DNA from: Ceratodon purpureus
Taxonomy: Eukaryota; Streptophyta; Bryopsida; Pseudoditrichales; Ditrichaceae
NCBI GenBank assembly: GCA_014871385.1
Contig: CM026426.1
Location: forward strand, 54,747,265-54,811,264
Length of the DNA: 64,000 bases
Reading direction: 5' to 3'
This document shows, in pieces, positions 34,923-47,100 of this stretch. Position 1 is the first letter of the stretch. Every line of letters starts with the position of its first letter. A model generated the notes under the pieces. That model saw only the letters and a list, made by a program, of their open reading frames with translations. It ran no database searches and was not told the DNA's origin. Position numbers and translations under genes: made by a program.

Positions 34923-37333
34923 CACTAGAGCAGAACAGCATTCTGTCCTGCATTAAACTGCGTCATCAGAAACGTAAACCTGGATTTATGGAAATTAGTG
35001 TGGAAATGTGATCCAAATAAACATACTGCACGTTAAAGGTTTTAACGTGCACGCGTCACTTTTGACGTTGCTTTAACGGCTCCTGTCAAAAAGTGTCAAC
35101 TTGAATTTTGAAGTGACGGTTCAGTGTTAAAAATAACAACATGAGTGACATCGCGTCAACTTAAACATAAATCTGCATTGTGGAAAGTAACTTTTTTGGA
35201 GAGTTTTTTACCTCACAATAGTTTTTTAATGGTTAAATTTAGTCACATCCCACGTCAGCACGTTTCTTTTAACATAGAGGGCGTTTAAGGTGACATCGGA
35301 AACGTTCAACTATGTTACTAAAAACATATTAACAGATCCTACGTGGAATGCCCTGCTGACTTGGAACAAAGGCGTGGAGGATACGGCTGACCTGGAACGT
35401 AGGTTTTGGATCCTAGAGGGTGTCAATAGTGACGCCTGCGTTTTGGGTGACATAAAAATGCGTAACACTGTGTTTCAAGAAACATATTGATATAGCTTAC
35501 GTGTCCCCTATGCGTGTAAGTTAGAGCTGACGTGACGGCTAGGTTATGACCTGGTCTACATCCTAGGGGGTGTCAGTAGTGACGCGCGCGTTTTGGGTGA
35601 CATAAAAATGCGTCACACTGCGTTTCAAGAAACATATTGACATAGTTGACGTGTCACATGTGCATGGAGGCCGTGATTGACGTGGCGGCTATGGTTTGAC
35701 TTGATCAACATCCTAGAGGGTGTCAATAGTGACACACGCGTTTGAAGTGACATAAGTTGCGTGAAATTGTGTTTCAAGAAACATAATCACATAGCTGACG
35801 TGTCAGATGTGCGTAGAGGCTATGGCTGACGTGGCGGCTAGGATTTTGGTGATGTACACGTTAACTCATGTTTCCATTGTTCATTCTTTGGTGGAAACAT
35901 TCATCTATGAAGGTCTTAGATTAGGGCTTTAAGCCTTGGTTTAGGGTTAGGGTGAGCCGCCACTTCGGCGGCTTCTTATCTTGTATTTGAAAGCTTGTTT
36001 TCAAGCTTTTTGTGTTTTCTTCTTACTCCATAGAGTGTCTCCCATTGTTTTCCCTATCAGTCCCTCGTTTCTTGTTCAAGTAGATTGAGATTTGAAAGAG
36101 TTGTAGATCTCTTGTAGGGCTTTCCAATGGTAGTAAGCACGTCCAATTCTAAGTTATAGGGAGTGAGATATCGCCTACCGAAGTTGGGGTTGTCAAAGGA
36201 GTGCGGCTGGAGGAAGGGTCTCGGATTTTTAGCAATCAGTCTTTGAATTTTGATCTTATGATCTTGAGATTTTGAGGGTAGATGCACAATCAACTTTGCT
36301 TTCCAAAAAGCTAAGGCAGGCCTTAATCCAATCAAGGATGGAGTAATGGCGACCTATAAACTGAAAGGTACTTCAATAAAATCCGGGGGGGGGGGGGAGG
36401 GGGGTTGGGGTTTCTCCTAACTTTATTTTTGTTCTCCATCTTCTTCTTGTCTCCATTCTTCCCTTGTTCCTTGAATGATGTGTTGCTATGAACTCACCGT
36501 GAGCACAGTGATGTGGGGTGTGTAGATTAAGGAGGATCCAGCATGAGCAACCCCTTACATTACGTCATCCTACGTCTAAAAACGTTTTCCGAAACGCGTT
36601 AAAATATGTGACATATGTGTTTATCAGCGTCAAGTTGAACACTACATTGTGTTTCTTTTGACAAAAAATTCAAATTGAATGCGTCACTATTGACATGGCA
36701 AACATCATCCTTCGTCTAAAGACGTTTCCGTAAACGCGTTAAAATAAGTGGTACATGTGTTTATCAGCATCAAACAGTGTCAAAGTTAACGTCCAAGACG
36801 CACTTCCAAAACACGTCACACTGCGTTTACATAAACACAAAATAATACAAATCCCAAATTTGATGCGAAAATATATCTTCAATCCACGATCACTCCACTT
36901 GTCACAATCTAGGCCATTGAAAACCTAAATGATACGTCAGATTTCCATGCCACATCAGAATTTTTTTCATCCATCAGGACGACGGAGCCTTGCCCACGTC
37001 ATATCTAACCTGGAATTAATTAACATTGGGAAATGTCCATGTCACATGCAACGTGGAATGCAAAAAGGAAGGAAGTGCTCACGTGGCAAAAAACTTACTC
37101 TCAAAGTTACTTACCCTGGGTAACTTCCATAACCTGTGTTTGCGTCACTTTTAACATAACGTCAACTCCTGTTAAACGGTTTAACATAAGGTTGACGCAG
37201 CACGTCAAACGAATGCGACGTCCATGACCTTTTTGCCATTTTTGCGTCAAAAAAACTGTCCACGTTAAACTGCGTTAAACCGCGTTAAAACCGCGTTAAA
37301 CAACGTCACTTTGGACACTGTTCTGCTCTAGTG
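34923..37333. mobile_element. Complete non-autonomous CACTA element
   Basis: The left end CACTAGAGCAGAACAG and the right end, its exact complement CTGTTCTGCTCTAGTG, form 16-base terminal inverted repeats. A 3-base target duplication TGA flanks both sides, as expected for the superfamily. Inside are subterminal TGACG, GCGTCA and GTTAAAC motifs near both ends, a 150-bp tandem repeat, and a poly-G run (about 36386-36404). It encodes no transposase and sits inside the decayed MULE transposase gene in a position that interrupts its reading. It must have been mobilised by a transposase acting on these ends. Confidence 0.9.
35385..35850. repeat. 150-bp tandem repeat within the CACTA element
   Basis: Three units marked by CCTAGAGGGTGTCAATAGTG at 35412, 35562 and 35712, exactly 150 bases apart. 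Each also holds AAGTGACATAA-like, GTTTCAAGAAACATA and GACGTGGCGGCTA blocks. They are probably expanded binding sites of the element. Confidence 0.8.
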
Positions 37334-39499
37334 TGAACAACTGGGTCATGTTTGACCATGTCAAACGGGTAAAATACAGGACTACTATGGCTTGCCATGT
37401 GTACGACTCAACCTACTCTCGTGTCATGACAATTGCGACCTGTGACATGTAGTCTGAGGACTATCAGGCTCAAATTCTTTTATGGCAAAATCTCAACTTT
37501 GTCATGGAGAGTAATGGCGTGAAAGAGGTAAACTTCAAAGGCTTCATGGCGGACAACGCCCAAGCAAGCTGGAATGCAGTTCGGATAGTCTATGGAAATG
37601 GGAAGAAGGAGGACCGCATGGAAGACACAAAGAGGACCTCTCTATTTCACTGGACTCGGTCCATGGTCGCCAATACAGAGAAGCATATTCCCGAAGAGCT
37701 ATAGGAACAGCATAAGAAGATGTGTCACCAGTACAAGAAAGCAAGGACTATAGAAGAAGTGGATACCATGTATAACAGCTTCTAAGCTTGGTGGGTATCC
37801 ACCGGAGTTGTGTCGGAGAAATCTCTGGGCAACCTAAAGCTCTGGCTTGCATTCTAGCATTTCCGTTATCGATAGTGGGGAGCATTCATGACTAAGGTAC
37901 ATTAATTCCACTCTAATCTGTTCTTCTACTTTTCTACATAATGCCCTCTTTTCTGAATTTTTTCATCATATCTAAATACTTTGCGTGTATCCCTTGTAGA
38001 AATTTATAGGAGAAGAATTTGCAGAAATGCATTCATACAACCTATCCAAAACAGTCCACAACAAATGGCTCCAAGCTTCAGGAAACAACAGCCAGGATCT
38101 ATATGTTGCTACTGTGGACGACTTTGTCCGTGCATTTCTACAGGTCGTCAACTTTTGCTAGTTCCTGAAAGGTGACGTGGGCGGCACAGGACCATCCAAG
38201 AAGGAACTCAAGCTAAGGAATGCTGAACGTCAAGCGAAGCAAACAGTGAATCCCATACTCCTAGAAGACGCGATGTTGGAGATGCCCGGTGCACAAGAGT
38301 TTTGCACACCTCTGCCTCGCATGGCAAGAGAAGAAGTGTTTGGATCAGTCAAGCAAAAGGCAGACCTTCCCGTCGGAGCTGAACAAGAATCACATCGTCC
38401 GGTCAAGGTAAACTACTCTAGTCCTAAAGGTTTAGGACGTGCTGTCGGGACTAGTACCATGTCAATGCCAGTCATTGTGGAAGATGACATTGAAGATGAG
38501 ACCGAGGTAGTTGAAATTGAACCCACGACAGCAATATCTCAAGATACCTCATCATCACTAGTGGACGAGGCGGTAATTCGGCATGTCAATGCAGTTGAAC
38601 AAACCAAGGTCAATGTCAAGGAGTGGCACATTTCAAGACTGTCCAAGAGTTCTGCCAAGTGCTGCTGGGCATAGAGAGCTGTTACGAAAAAGAAGTATAC
38701 CGAGAGGATTGTAAGGGGTACTAATTTGACTGCAGGACCTACATACACCGGAGCTTGGACTAACATACGCAGGAACACATCTGAGGGAACGAAGTTCTTC
38801 TTCTGCTTCGACAACATTGAGAGGTGTGTGAAGGGTATGAAGCGCAAGTGGATTGCCACATACTCTATGGACCAAGAAATGCCTCCGATTCCAAAGGTTT
38901 GGCCGGTGAAGCTAGGTACAAACCTGAATCTGACAGAATTCGTGCACTTGAAGGGGCAGGGTTCCAACTCCCGCAGAAGATGCCCGTCTCTCCAAGACGC
39001 CTCTTCTCAACTGCAACCCCCCCCCTGCAAATCTGAGTTCACTACCCATCCCTGCAGAAGCTGACTACTACCCTGGTAAGAGAGACGGCAAGATGGTGAA
39101 ATGCACAGCCACTCGCACAAATCGATCACAGCATCTGTCGATGAGCTCCTCGTACTCCCTCAAAGCTCGACTTTGCTCCGACACTATGATTCCTAAACCG
39201 GGCGATAGCTGCATCATTGGGCTGGATTCCGGCGTTGTGCCAGCCACCACGCAGTACCAGATCACCATTAGCTTCTATCCGGGATGCACTTGCCTTGCAT
39301 TCAGAAAGACGATGACTAAGTTCCGAGGCAGGGTTCAGTTCTCTTATTGCAAGCACCTCTACTATATTCTTTTGAAGGTCTGCAGCCGAGATCCAGACAC
39401 CGACCTTTTCATCCATGCACCTACTTTTAGTTTCAACGAAGTCAAGCTCGTCCTAGAGAGTGGAACCTTGACTCACCCCTTGGCCAAGAAATAGGAGCC

Positions 39500-40970
39500 A
39501 GGATACTATTCTGGACACGCATTCTCGTAGTGGACGGTGGTTAATGCGGATACTTAGTCATTGGTGATTGAATTTTTCCTTATACCGAGTCAGCAATACA
39601 AATATTGTATTGCCTATTTCAATATAAAGATTTTGTCATTCACATTTATTTCATTCTATAACAATACCTTTCGCTTTGGACAAGTAGGCTTTGTTCTTTG
39701 AATCCACTATTTGTTGCATTGTACTAATGCAATCATAAATAATAATAGGCATCCTTATTTTTTGAACTTAATGCGTTTCGGTATCCCTGATGCATTTTCA
39801 GCATATTTATCAACCTCTGGCTGTACTACCGGACAAGCTAAATTGACAATCTTTGTTCGTTCCACACTTGGCAATCGTCCTCGGTGGAGGCGTTTGAACA
39901 ATGGAACAGCTGCACTCTTTCCTCACAATGCTTCCCTAGAATAAGTCCTTAGTGGAATCTTCCCAACCTTAGAGTATGCATGAGGTGGTAGAAGCACGAC
40001 CGGCTCCTCTTCAAGTACAACGATACCACTTGGCTCTTCTACAGCCAGAGGATCCCCTATCATATCCAATTCTACATCCACATCATCATTCCCAATATGC
40101 CCTTCACGGCACCCATTCGCCTCCTCGTCCTCCTCAACCTCCACAAACGGATGAAAGGGGCCAACGACATCACGAAGCGAGATAGCAGTATCCCCGGCAT
40201 CTTCCATAGCCAAACACGCTCCTTCAAGGACTTGATTCAAGTGGAGAATGAACAAAGAGGAAGGAACCGTGTATTGCTACTACTTAAATATCCAAGAGGT
40301 ATGTGCTTGGCCCCACGAAACTCGGGCATTTTTTAGATAAACGTATGTCATCCGACCCATTGGAAGACTAGGACTGTTAACACTGCTTTGATTGAATTAG
40401 AGACTGAAAAAAAAAGGTAAAGAAGGGGGTGTGGCAGATGATCGTTTAGTTTTTAAAGAGACAATGAAAAAAAAATTAATAACTAATAAGATGAAGGTTG
40501 TAAATATAAATTAGAACATTGAACCTAGAAGTACGGAGTAGGGAAGAACGCCAAAAAAAAAACCAAACTAAAGAGAAGAAATGTCAAACAAATGATAAGG
40601 TAAAAATAAAGGAATAAAATATGAGAAAAGTGAACATATAAATTTAAGATGAAATGAAAAAAAACAAAGGATGAACCTTGAACCATATGGGAGAGGAATA
40701 ACTTGAATCAGGAACATAGATAGATAGATAGATCGGAGGTACTATGGAAGTAATAAAAAAAAGGATGAAATGAAAAAATAGAATTAAACTGATCTAGACA
40801 AAAATAACATTAAAAAAAAAACTGTAAATTTGTCCACGGTTATAGGGTCAACAAAATTACTAAAAATAGATTTATTCTTAATTTATTTTGAAATATTTGA
40901 TTTTTCTAAATTTAGATTCTATTATTGGAAAATAATAATTCTATTTTTAGGTTTAGAACTTCATTATCTG
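39500..40970. other. Low-complexity and AT-rich DNA
   Basis: An acidic minus-strand frame at 40255-39923 (GNDDVDVELDMIGDPLAVEE) may be an exon of an unknown gene, but nothing supports it beyond composition. From 40380 to 40970 the DNA is A-rich with runs of AAAAAA and a short GATA repeat (about 40720-40732). No gene recognised. Confidence 0.3.
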
Positions 40971-41030
40971 CTCACTGCCCTTCAAATCTCTGCTCCCCGC
41001 TCTTTGCTCGCCGCACGCATATAAGTCTCG
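40971..41030. repeat. GCGAGC repeat end, right copy
   Basis: TTCAAATCTCTGCTC, CCGCTCTTTGCTCGCCGC and ACGCAT are the inverted match of 18893-18955 (GAGCAGAGATTTGA and GCGGCGAGC), with a small length difference between. Confidence 0.5.
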
Positions 41031-41160
41031 TCCTCTCTAATATTGTTCATTTTTTCCTTGTCCTATAGCTAGCATGTTTTTTTAAAATTGAGATGTCAAG
41101 GAAAAGAATATTGCCAAGAGACGGTGGTGGACCTTTTCAAGATCAATCCATCAATGGGAC

Positions 41161-42954
41161 GTCATGTATTAACAAGTTTATCTTTTGGATAGTGAAATGC
41201 GAGATGAAGTATGGTTTAGGGATTTTTGTATGAATTACAGTTCTTTAGTTAAGCTTTGTGACCTTTTCAAACCTTACATTAAACATCAAGACACAATAGT
41301 AGAAACCACACACAACTACACCAAAGTTTACACCAAAAAGGATTTAAATCGGGCTTTTAAAAATGGTGTATTCAAAATTCTGTTTGGTGTAATTCGGCAC
41401 CTAACATTGCTATTTCTGTGCAAGGATGTGGAATCAAACTCAGGTGGCCCACGCTGCTTTAACCGAACAATAAATCTTTAACCCAGCAGTTTATCTGGCA
41501 ATTCAATAATTTATTTGTTCTGGTAAATTTTTGCATGTTGAATGGATGAATTGCATCCGTTGGAAGGGAAAATATGGGAGGGTGGAATTTGGGGCACATT
41601 TATTTTGGTCCATCACATTACCTAGATCACTCACTGTTAAGCATCTATACCTGCGTGTGTATGGGAATGATTGGGCGCCTATATACTCAAGGACTGAGGT
41701 TTGGAATGCAATGCTTATGGGACTTGGGGACTGTAAGACAAGTTTTAACCTTTCCACATTTTCGTTGAAACACGGGTCCTTTGACATGCCCAGAGAATAC
41801 CCAAAAATACCCTGCATCATGATTGGTTGACCCGTCCTCTGCGAACAACAGTGATCTATTCTGAGAGACCAATTTCAAGGGGGCTTGTTTTTACACCAAA
41901 AAGGATATTAGACCAATCAATGACCGTTTCATTCTAGGATGAACACCAAAGCATATTTTTGGTGTAATGCTTCGGTGCAGTTAGCACATGTTTGCACTAG
42001 TGACACCAAGTACAGAAATGTTGTCCCTGTTTAGAAAGCAGTTGCAATGGTTCTTCACAAACTAGCTCATGCGAGAACAAACCGGAATGTTGGAGATAAG
42101 TTTGGCGTCGGAAAAACAACAGCTCTGAAGTATTTGATGCTTATATGAAATGCATTGGCTGACAAAGATAAATCATATCACCAATTTATTGCTATTCCAA
42201 GTGGCAGGAGATTGAAAGATATTATACGTGGATTTCATCGTATAACCAAATTGCTTCAAATTTGTGATGCTATAGATGGATCACATGTTAAATTATACAG
42301 GAAACCCCACAAAATTCACCCTGGCAGATTATTGGTGTCGACACGATGTACATACAATATTGTTACAAGGAATATGTGATAGTTATCAAAAAAGTTTGGA
42401 TGTCTGTGTTTTAGCGCCAGGGGGCACTCATGATGCTACGCACATGCAATCTTTAGAGTTCTTCAAAAAACTAATGAGAAGACGAATTTTACAAGAACAT
42501 AGCATCAATATTGAAGGTGAAGCTATAAAACCCTTTATTATTGGAGATTCAACTTATTCTTTACTGAAACAAATTCAGAAGCCTTTCAAACCAAAGTTGT
42601 CTGGAAATGATGATCAAGATGCCTTTGACAAGTGTATAAGACAAAGAAGAGTCAAAATTGAAAATACCTTTGGTATCCTTAAAAATAGATGGGGAATTTT
42701 GAAGAACCTGAATGTTGATGTCAAATATGCTGTAACTATAATCACTGCTTGTTGTGTGCTATATAACTTTTGTAGATACAATTGTAATGATAAACAACCA
42801 ACGTCACCACATGATTATATTAATACCATGTCCAATAATAATGATAGGTACCATGAAACAGATGATCGAGAACCATCGACAAGAACATCTGCTCGTGCAG
42901 GAACCAGAATCAAAAAAAACTTTGTTTCAATATTGGTTAGATAATGTGAAGTAA
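41161..42954 (+). pseudogene. PIF/Harbinger-type transposase (DDE_Tnp_4 family), decayed
   Basis: Pieces: 41190-41305 (MNYSSLVKLCDLFKPYIKHQD, the family's N-terminal QDT segment), then an insertion, then from about 42005 NVVPV, KAVAMVLHKLAHARTNRNVG and GVGKTTALKYL. From 42155: ADKDKSYHQFIAIPSGRR, then CDAIDGSHVKLYRKP with the first catalytic Asp. After one frame change near 42.3-42.4 kb: SLDVCVLAPGGTHDATHMQ, IIGDSTYSL (second Asp), and RQRRVKIENTFGILKNRWG with the catalytic Glu, then ACCVLYNFC. Order and motifs fit Harbinger transposases (DAIDGTH, PGSxHD, GDxGY, RxxVExxFGxLKxRW). In-frame stops and the insertion make it inactive. The companion Myb-like gene of autonomous Harbingers is not seen. 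Confidence 0.8.
41306..42000. mobile_element. Short insertion inside the Harbinger transposase
   Basis: The transposase reading stops after HQDT (about 41296) and resumes at DTKYRNVV (about 42011). The intervening 0.7 kb begins with CTACACCAAAGTTTACACC and ends near TTTTTGGTGTAATGC, inverted forms of ACACCAAA, as in small non-autonomous transposons. ACACCAAAAAGGAT also recurs directly at 41332 and 41892. Exact ends are uncertain. Confidence 0.4.
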
Positions 42955-42959
42955 TATTT

Positions 42960-43395
42960 TTTTATAAAGAATGTACTTAATTTTCCCTTTATATTTTAAA
43001 GGTAATACACCACATTGTAATGAAATAAACAAAATAAATTTTCATTTGTACATAATCACTTGTTAATAATTCAAACATTGCCAAGAATACTAGTCTTAAA
43101 TTGCCAAGAAGACTAGTACAGAGTCCAGATTTGGACAAATTCACCATTCAACCCACTTTAATGAAAACAATCCTCCAATAAACTTACATTCTCAAAACCT
43201 GCACATGGCATTATAAATCAACAAATCAGTAGTACAATACACTTTGCCTCCATATTCACCAATAATTCAAATTTACATTCGGGCAGTATTTAAATTTGCT
43301 TCCAACCAGGGCTAGTGGCCACCCTGGCTGGAACAGGGTCAGACCGGACCCACAGCCGAGTTCAGCCCGCCCTGGCTGGACCCCGCCGGAGGCCT
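42960..43395. other. Flank between Harbinger remnant and MULE
   Basis: AT-rich to about 43300, then a GC-rich patch with repeated CCCTGGCTGGA (43332 and 43370) up to the MULE insertion point. The patch could be the right end of the Harbinger element or older repeat DNA. No gene. Confidence 0.3.
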
Positions 43396-43405
43396 GGTGT
43401 GGCCC
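43396..43405. repeat. Target site duplication, left
   Basis: GGTGTGGCCC immediately before the left end of the MULE. The same ten bases follow its right end at 56084-56093. Confidence 0.9.
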
Positions 43406-43661
43406 GGGTCTCTCTATTTTGCCCCATCGAGCGTTGCAGCCGCCCCTCACGCGGGCAGGGGCAGCGCAACGCCCCCCGACCCTCCCCCTCCCCGAACCAG
43501 GCTGTCCCCGACCCTGGGCGAAGCCCCGCGCGCCCGTGGTGAGCCCCCGCGCCCGGGCTCCCGCTCCCCGCCCTGTCTGTCCGTCAGCCATTCTTCATCC
43601 CCGTCCCGTCACCCTCGTCGAGCCTCCACCCCCGCGCCCCGCGACGTCTCCCCCGTTGTGC
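43406..43661. repeat. MULE left terminal inverted repeat (256 bp)
   Basis: About 70 percent G+C or more, CpG-rich, from GGGTCTCTCTATTTTG to CCCCCGTTGTGC. By my reading it matches the complement of 55809-56083 at every base except for a missing 19-base unit. In Mutator elements these repeats contain the promoters of the two genes; the same is inferred here. Confidence 0.95.
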
Positions 43662-43857
43662 CATCATTATTCTCGGCGTCTCTCCTGACGGCGGCTGCGC
43701 AGTTTTGAACGTCGGGGCGACGCTGTGAAGCAGAGCCAGGGGCGAATTCATGAGTTTGTAGGGAATTTGGATTGGACATGGCATGGGAAGGTTGGGCGGG
43801 GTTGAGGATTGTCGAGCTTGTGTCATTTGTGCGGAAAGTTTTCATGAACCTGCTGTG

Positions 43858-43967
43858 TTGTAGTTGCTGGGATTATGCGATGCATGGAGGAGGTTGTAGT
43901 TGCTGGGATTATGCGATGCATGGGGGAGGTTGTAGTTGCTGGGATTATGCGATGCATGGGGAAGGGT
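43858..43967. repeat. 36-bp tandem repeat, three copies
   Basis: TTGTAGTTGCTGGGATTATG with the following GCGATGCATGG starts at 43858, 43894 and 43930, a 36-base period. It lies between the left terminal repeat and the transposase start, so probably in the leader. Confidence 0.9.
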
Positions 43968-44113
43968 GAGCGGTACTTGTAGCGCGAGCTTCATTCAGCA
44001 TGAGATGACGGTTGCTGAGTGAATCACTTCGGATCGGTGTGACTCCATTCTACCCCTGTCATGCATACTCATCGGATCGGGAGCACGATCCGGACCTCGC
44101 AGACACTATACAG

Positions 44114-47100
44114 ATGCATGATGTCCAGTTCGGGGCGGACGCTTATGCGGTGGACTTGGGCGCGGTCGGTGAGGACAGCACCTGGGGCTTCCAGGAGGCC
44201 GGGGGCGATGCAGCAGAAGATGAAGGAGGGCGAGCCCGAAGGGAGGAGACTCCCGACATCGATGTCGGCTGTCGAGAAGGCAGATGGGCAGTCCACTCCG
44301 ATGCAGCACGGCCTGTTTCCGAGCGGCTTCAGCAGCCAGTCGGATCAGCAGGCTACGGAATGGATGAGCAGTGTGACGAGGAGATGGAGGACGGGGAGGA
44401 CAGGGTCAGTCCGGAAGAAGAGCGAGAACTGAGCGAAGGTGAAGACTCTCTCAGTTTTAGGACACAGCCCGTCCTGGAACCAAGTGGTGATGAACCTGAA
44501 GTCGAGGACTTGGGCGTCCAGAGTGCTGTTCTGGACGAGAAGATCAAGAGGCCCTCCTGGCGGAGGGTGGCAGACAGGGTTAGAAGGTCTGTCCAGAACC
44601 CACCCCCCGGGCCATTCTGTAGGACAGATCTGCGGTGGGAGTCCAAGTGGAACCAGGGGAATGGGAAGCGAAGGGAGACGCAGAAGGTCACTATCCCATG
44701 GGATAGGTTGGAGGACTTCCTCAAGGGTGAGATGTCTGCCCGTCAACATCCCTGTACCTTTGTGGAGGAGTCCCGCCGATGCATGAAGAAGGATGCTAGG
44801 AAACAGATCAGGGCTGACTCGGCTGTCCAGGAGATAAGGTAATGCCTGGCCTGAAGTGCTTCCCTGCTTAGGACAGCTCCTTTCGTTTGCAATTTCTGTC
44901 TGTTGCGATTTTCTGAGTCCCTCGCTGCTGCTGTGCAACCTCGAACAGTAGGACAGGTTCAGCTCACTTTACATGCCCCTCTCTGTGTCCTGTGCAGCTA
45001 TTGGTGTCAATATGGGCCGGTGGACTACAGTCGCCAATACAAAGCCGAAGTGCAAAAGGTCTTCTCTCACTGCCTCACCCAGAGAAAGAACTCCACTAAT
45101 CAGAGGAAGGCCGTGAAGAAGGCTCAGAAGCTTGTAGAGAAGGCTGCAAAAGATGCTGAAAAGGCTGCAAAAGATGCTGAGAAGAAGGCCGCAAAAGAGG
45201 CTGGGAAGAAGGGGCGGCCTAAAAAGAAAGGTAAGACAGAGACTATCCCTGTCCCTGACCTTAATGTTGAGGCTGTGGATGAGGACGCAGAAGAGCTTGC
45301 TTGCCTACAGGAAGCACAGGAGAAGCTGCTGCAGGCGCAGGCCTTGATCGAAGCAGCCTCAAAGCCAAAGAGAAAGACCCGGGTGAGCAAGGTCCAGGCC
45401 GGGATGTCAATCAAGCGCGGCTGCCAATGCAATTTCGTTGCAAAACAGCTACAGTGCGATGAAAAACTCTGTACTATTCAATTTCACTGCATGACCCATA
45501 CTAACCGGGAAGGGAAGGAGTGTCATGGAGCACAGTTTGGAGGCCACAGAGCTGGCCTATCAGGTCATTTGTCAGCAGCCACGAAGAAGTGGATAGCAGA
45601 CACCTTGAGGTCAGGCAAGTCGCCTGCCCAGGTCATGGCCGAGCACAAGGCGGAAGTAATGCGATGTGCGCAGAATAACCTGCCAGCCACGAGGGACACA
45701 TTCATTATGCCGTCCGACGTATATAACATCGCTAACAAGCTTGCCAAAGAATTGTGGGAAAAGCATCCCTCCGATGCCATGAGTGTCCGTATGTGGACAG
45801 ACGAGAATGCAGACTGTCACTATCACTACCGTGAGTATGGGACTGTACAGCTCAATGAGCCGCCACCTCCTGAGGACGACCCATTCTGCCTGGCCATCCA
45901 AACAGACTGGCAACTAGAGATGATGGTCAGACATGGCCACAGGAGGGCTCTCTCTATGGATGCGACTTTCTCCACCAACGCCCCCAAGGTTAGCACGCCG
46001 GTCACCCTCCAAATCTTCTGTACACATGAAGCCCTGTTTGCTGTATACGAGTTCAATTGCCTGTCCTCCTGTCCGAGCCATCTCTGATATTGTTCTCCAT
46101 GTCCTCGGGTGCAGTATCCACTATATACGGTGATGGTGTTCGACGAATGGGAGCAGGGGATACCAGTAGCCTTCACAATCCAGGGTAGGTCACGGGAACA
46201 GGACATCACACCGTGGCTTACGAAGCTGCGGGATTGTTGCATAGCTGTGAAGCCTGATTGGAGACCAAGCTCCTTCTTGGTTGACAACGACCAGGCTGAA
46301 CTGAATGCAATTAGGTGAGGACACTGACTACTATATCTCCGGGGGAGTGTCTTAAATATGATTAGGACACGCAGCAGTTTAGGGTTCATCACGTCCCTGA
46401 AACAGCCCGCTTTCATGTCACTTTGCAGGAAGGTCTGGCCTGAGGCCGATGCTGTTGAAGGAGGAACGAAGGACGACGTGAAGATTTTGCTGTGTCTGTG
46501 GCATACATGCAAGGCGTGGCTGGAGAATGCGACTCAGAAGATCAAGGCAAACTATCTTAGGGCAGAGATTCTGTCTGCCTGTGCTGACCTAATGTATGGA
46601 AACGGTATCCTCCAGGGAGATCTTGCTGTAAGGCTGCGCAGGAGCGTTTCAACTTCCTGAAGGCTAAGTATCCACAAGCAAAGGCATTCTTCCAGTATTT
46701 TGAAGAAACATGGATTCCCAAGCTGGAAATGTGGGTCAAGGGTTTCCGCAACATCCCCCACTGCAACCAGGACACCAACGCAGCAGTTGAGAGTTACCAC
46801 GCCAACCTCAAGGCCATTCTCAGGTATTCCAAGCAGAAGTTCGACGGCCGCCGTGTGGACTGGTTAATCTACCATCTGGTCAGGGATGTACTAATTCACT
46901 ACTGGTATGCTGTCCAGTGTAAGCTGTACGGGTTTATCAAGAACGGGAAGGCAGAGGGGATTGTGGCCAGTGCAGTCATAAGGGCTGCAGAGATCCCCGA
47001 CGAGCATGTGTCTATCTGCCAGGACCAGGACGTGGCCTATGTTGCGTCTCAAACTAACTTTCCAGCGATCTGGGTGGTGACCAGCCCAAATTCAGACTGG

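Larger units (their letters stand above)
33670..39494 (+). pseudogene. Decayed MULE (Mutator-like) transposase gene, split by a CACTA element
   Basis: Plus-strand pieces in order: 33670-34281 (acidic start, then RSQAKAMQGMDKRYDGHLWT); the next frame to 34922 (VCKVCKEPLACIATCG, a zinc-binding pair; later ENKFLGQGADLDKVFLFKM); after the inserted CACTA element, 37334-37900 (YRTTMACHVYDSTYSRVM; FMADNAQASWNAVRIVYG; LFHWTRSM; HFRYR) and 38000-38674 (HSYNLSKTVHNKWLQASG; GPSKKELKLRN); finally 38700-39494 with GCTCLAF ... FSYCKHLYYI, a CxC...CxH SWIM zinc finger. The D-A-N-x-Q-A-type segment and SWIM finger place it with MULE transposases. At least six stops and several frame changes make it inactive. 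I did not find its terminal repeats. Confidence 0.65.

Noticed and set aside
10446-37333. A single 27-kb CACTA element from the CACTA at 10446 to the TAGTG at 37333
   Set aside because: The right end at 37333 pairs exactly with CACTAGAGCAGAACAG at 34923 and both are flanked by TGA, so they belong to a separate 2.4-kb element.
43256-43842. Overlapping Pro/Arg-rich frames on both strands in the terminal repeat
   Set aside because: They come from the GC-rich, CpG-dense terminal inverted repeat and its flank and recur in mirrored form at 55.8-56.1 kb.
45124-45432. Minus-strand Ser/Ala/Phe-rich frame inside the MULE transposase
   Set aside because: Mirror image of the Lys/Ala-rich coiled coil of the transposase.
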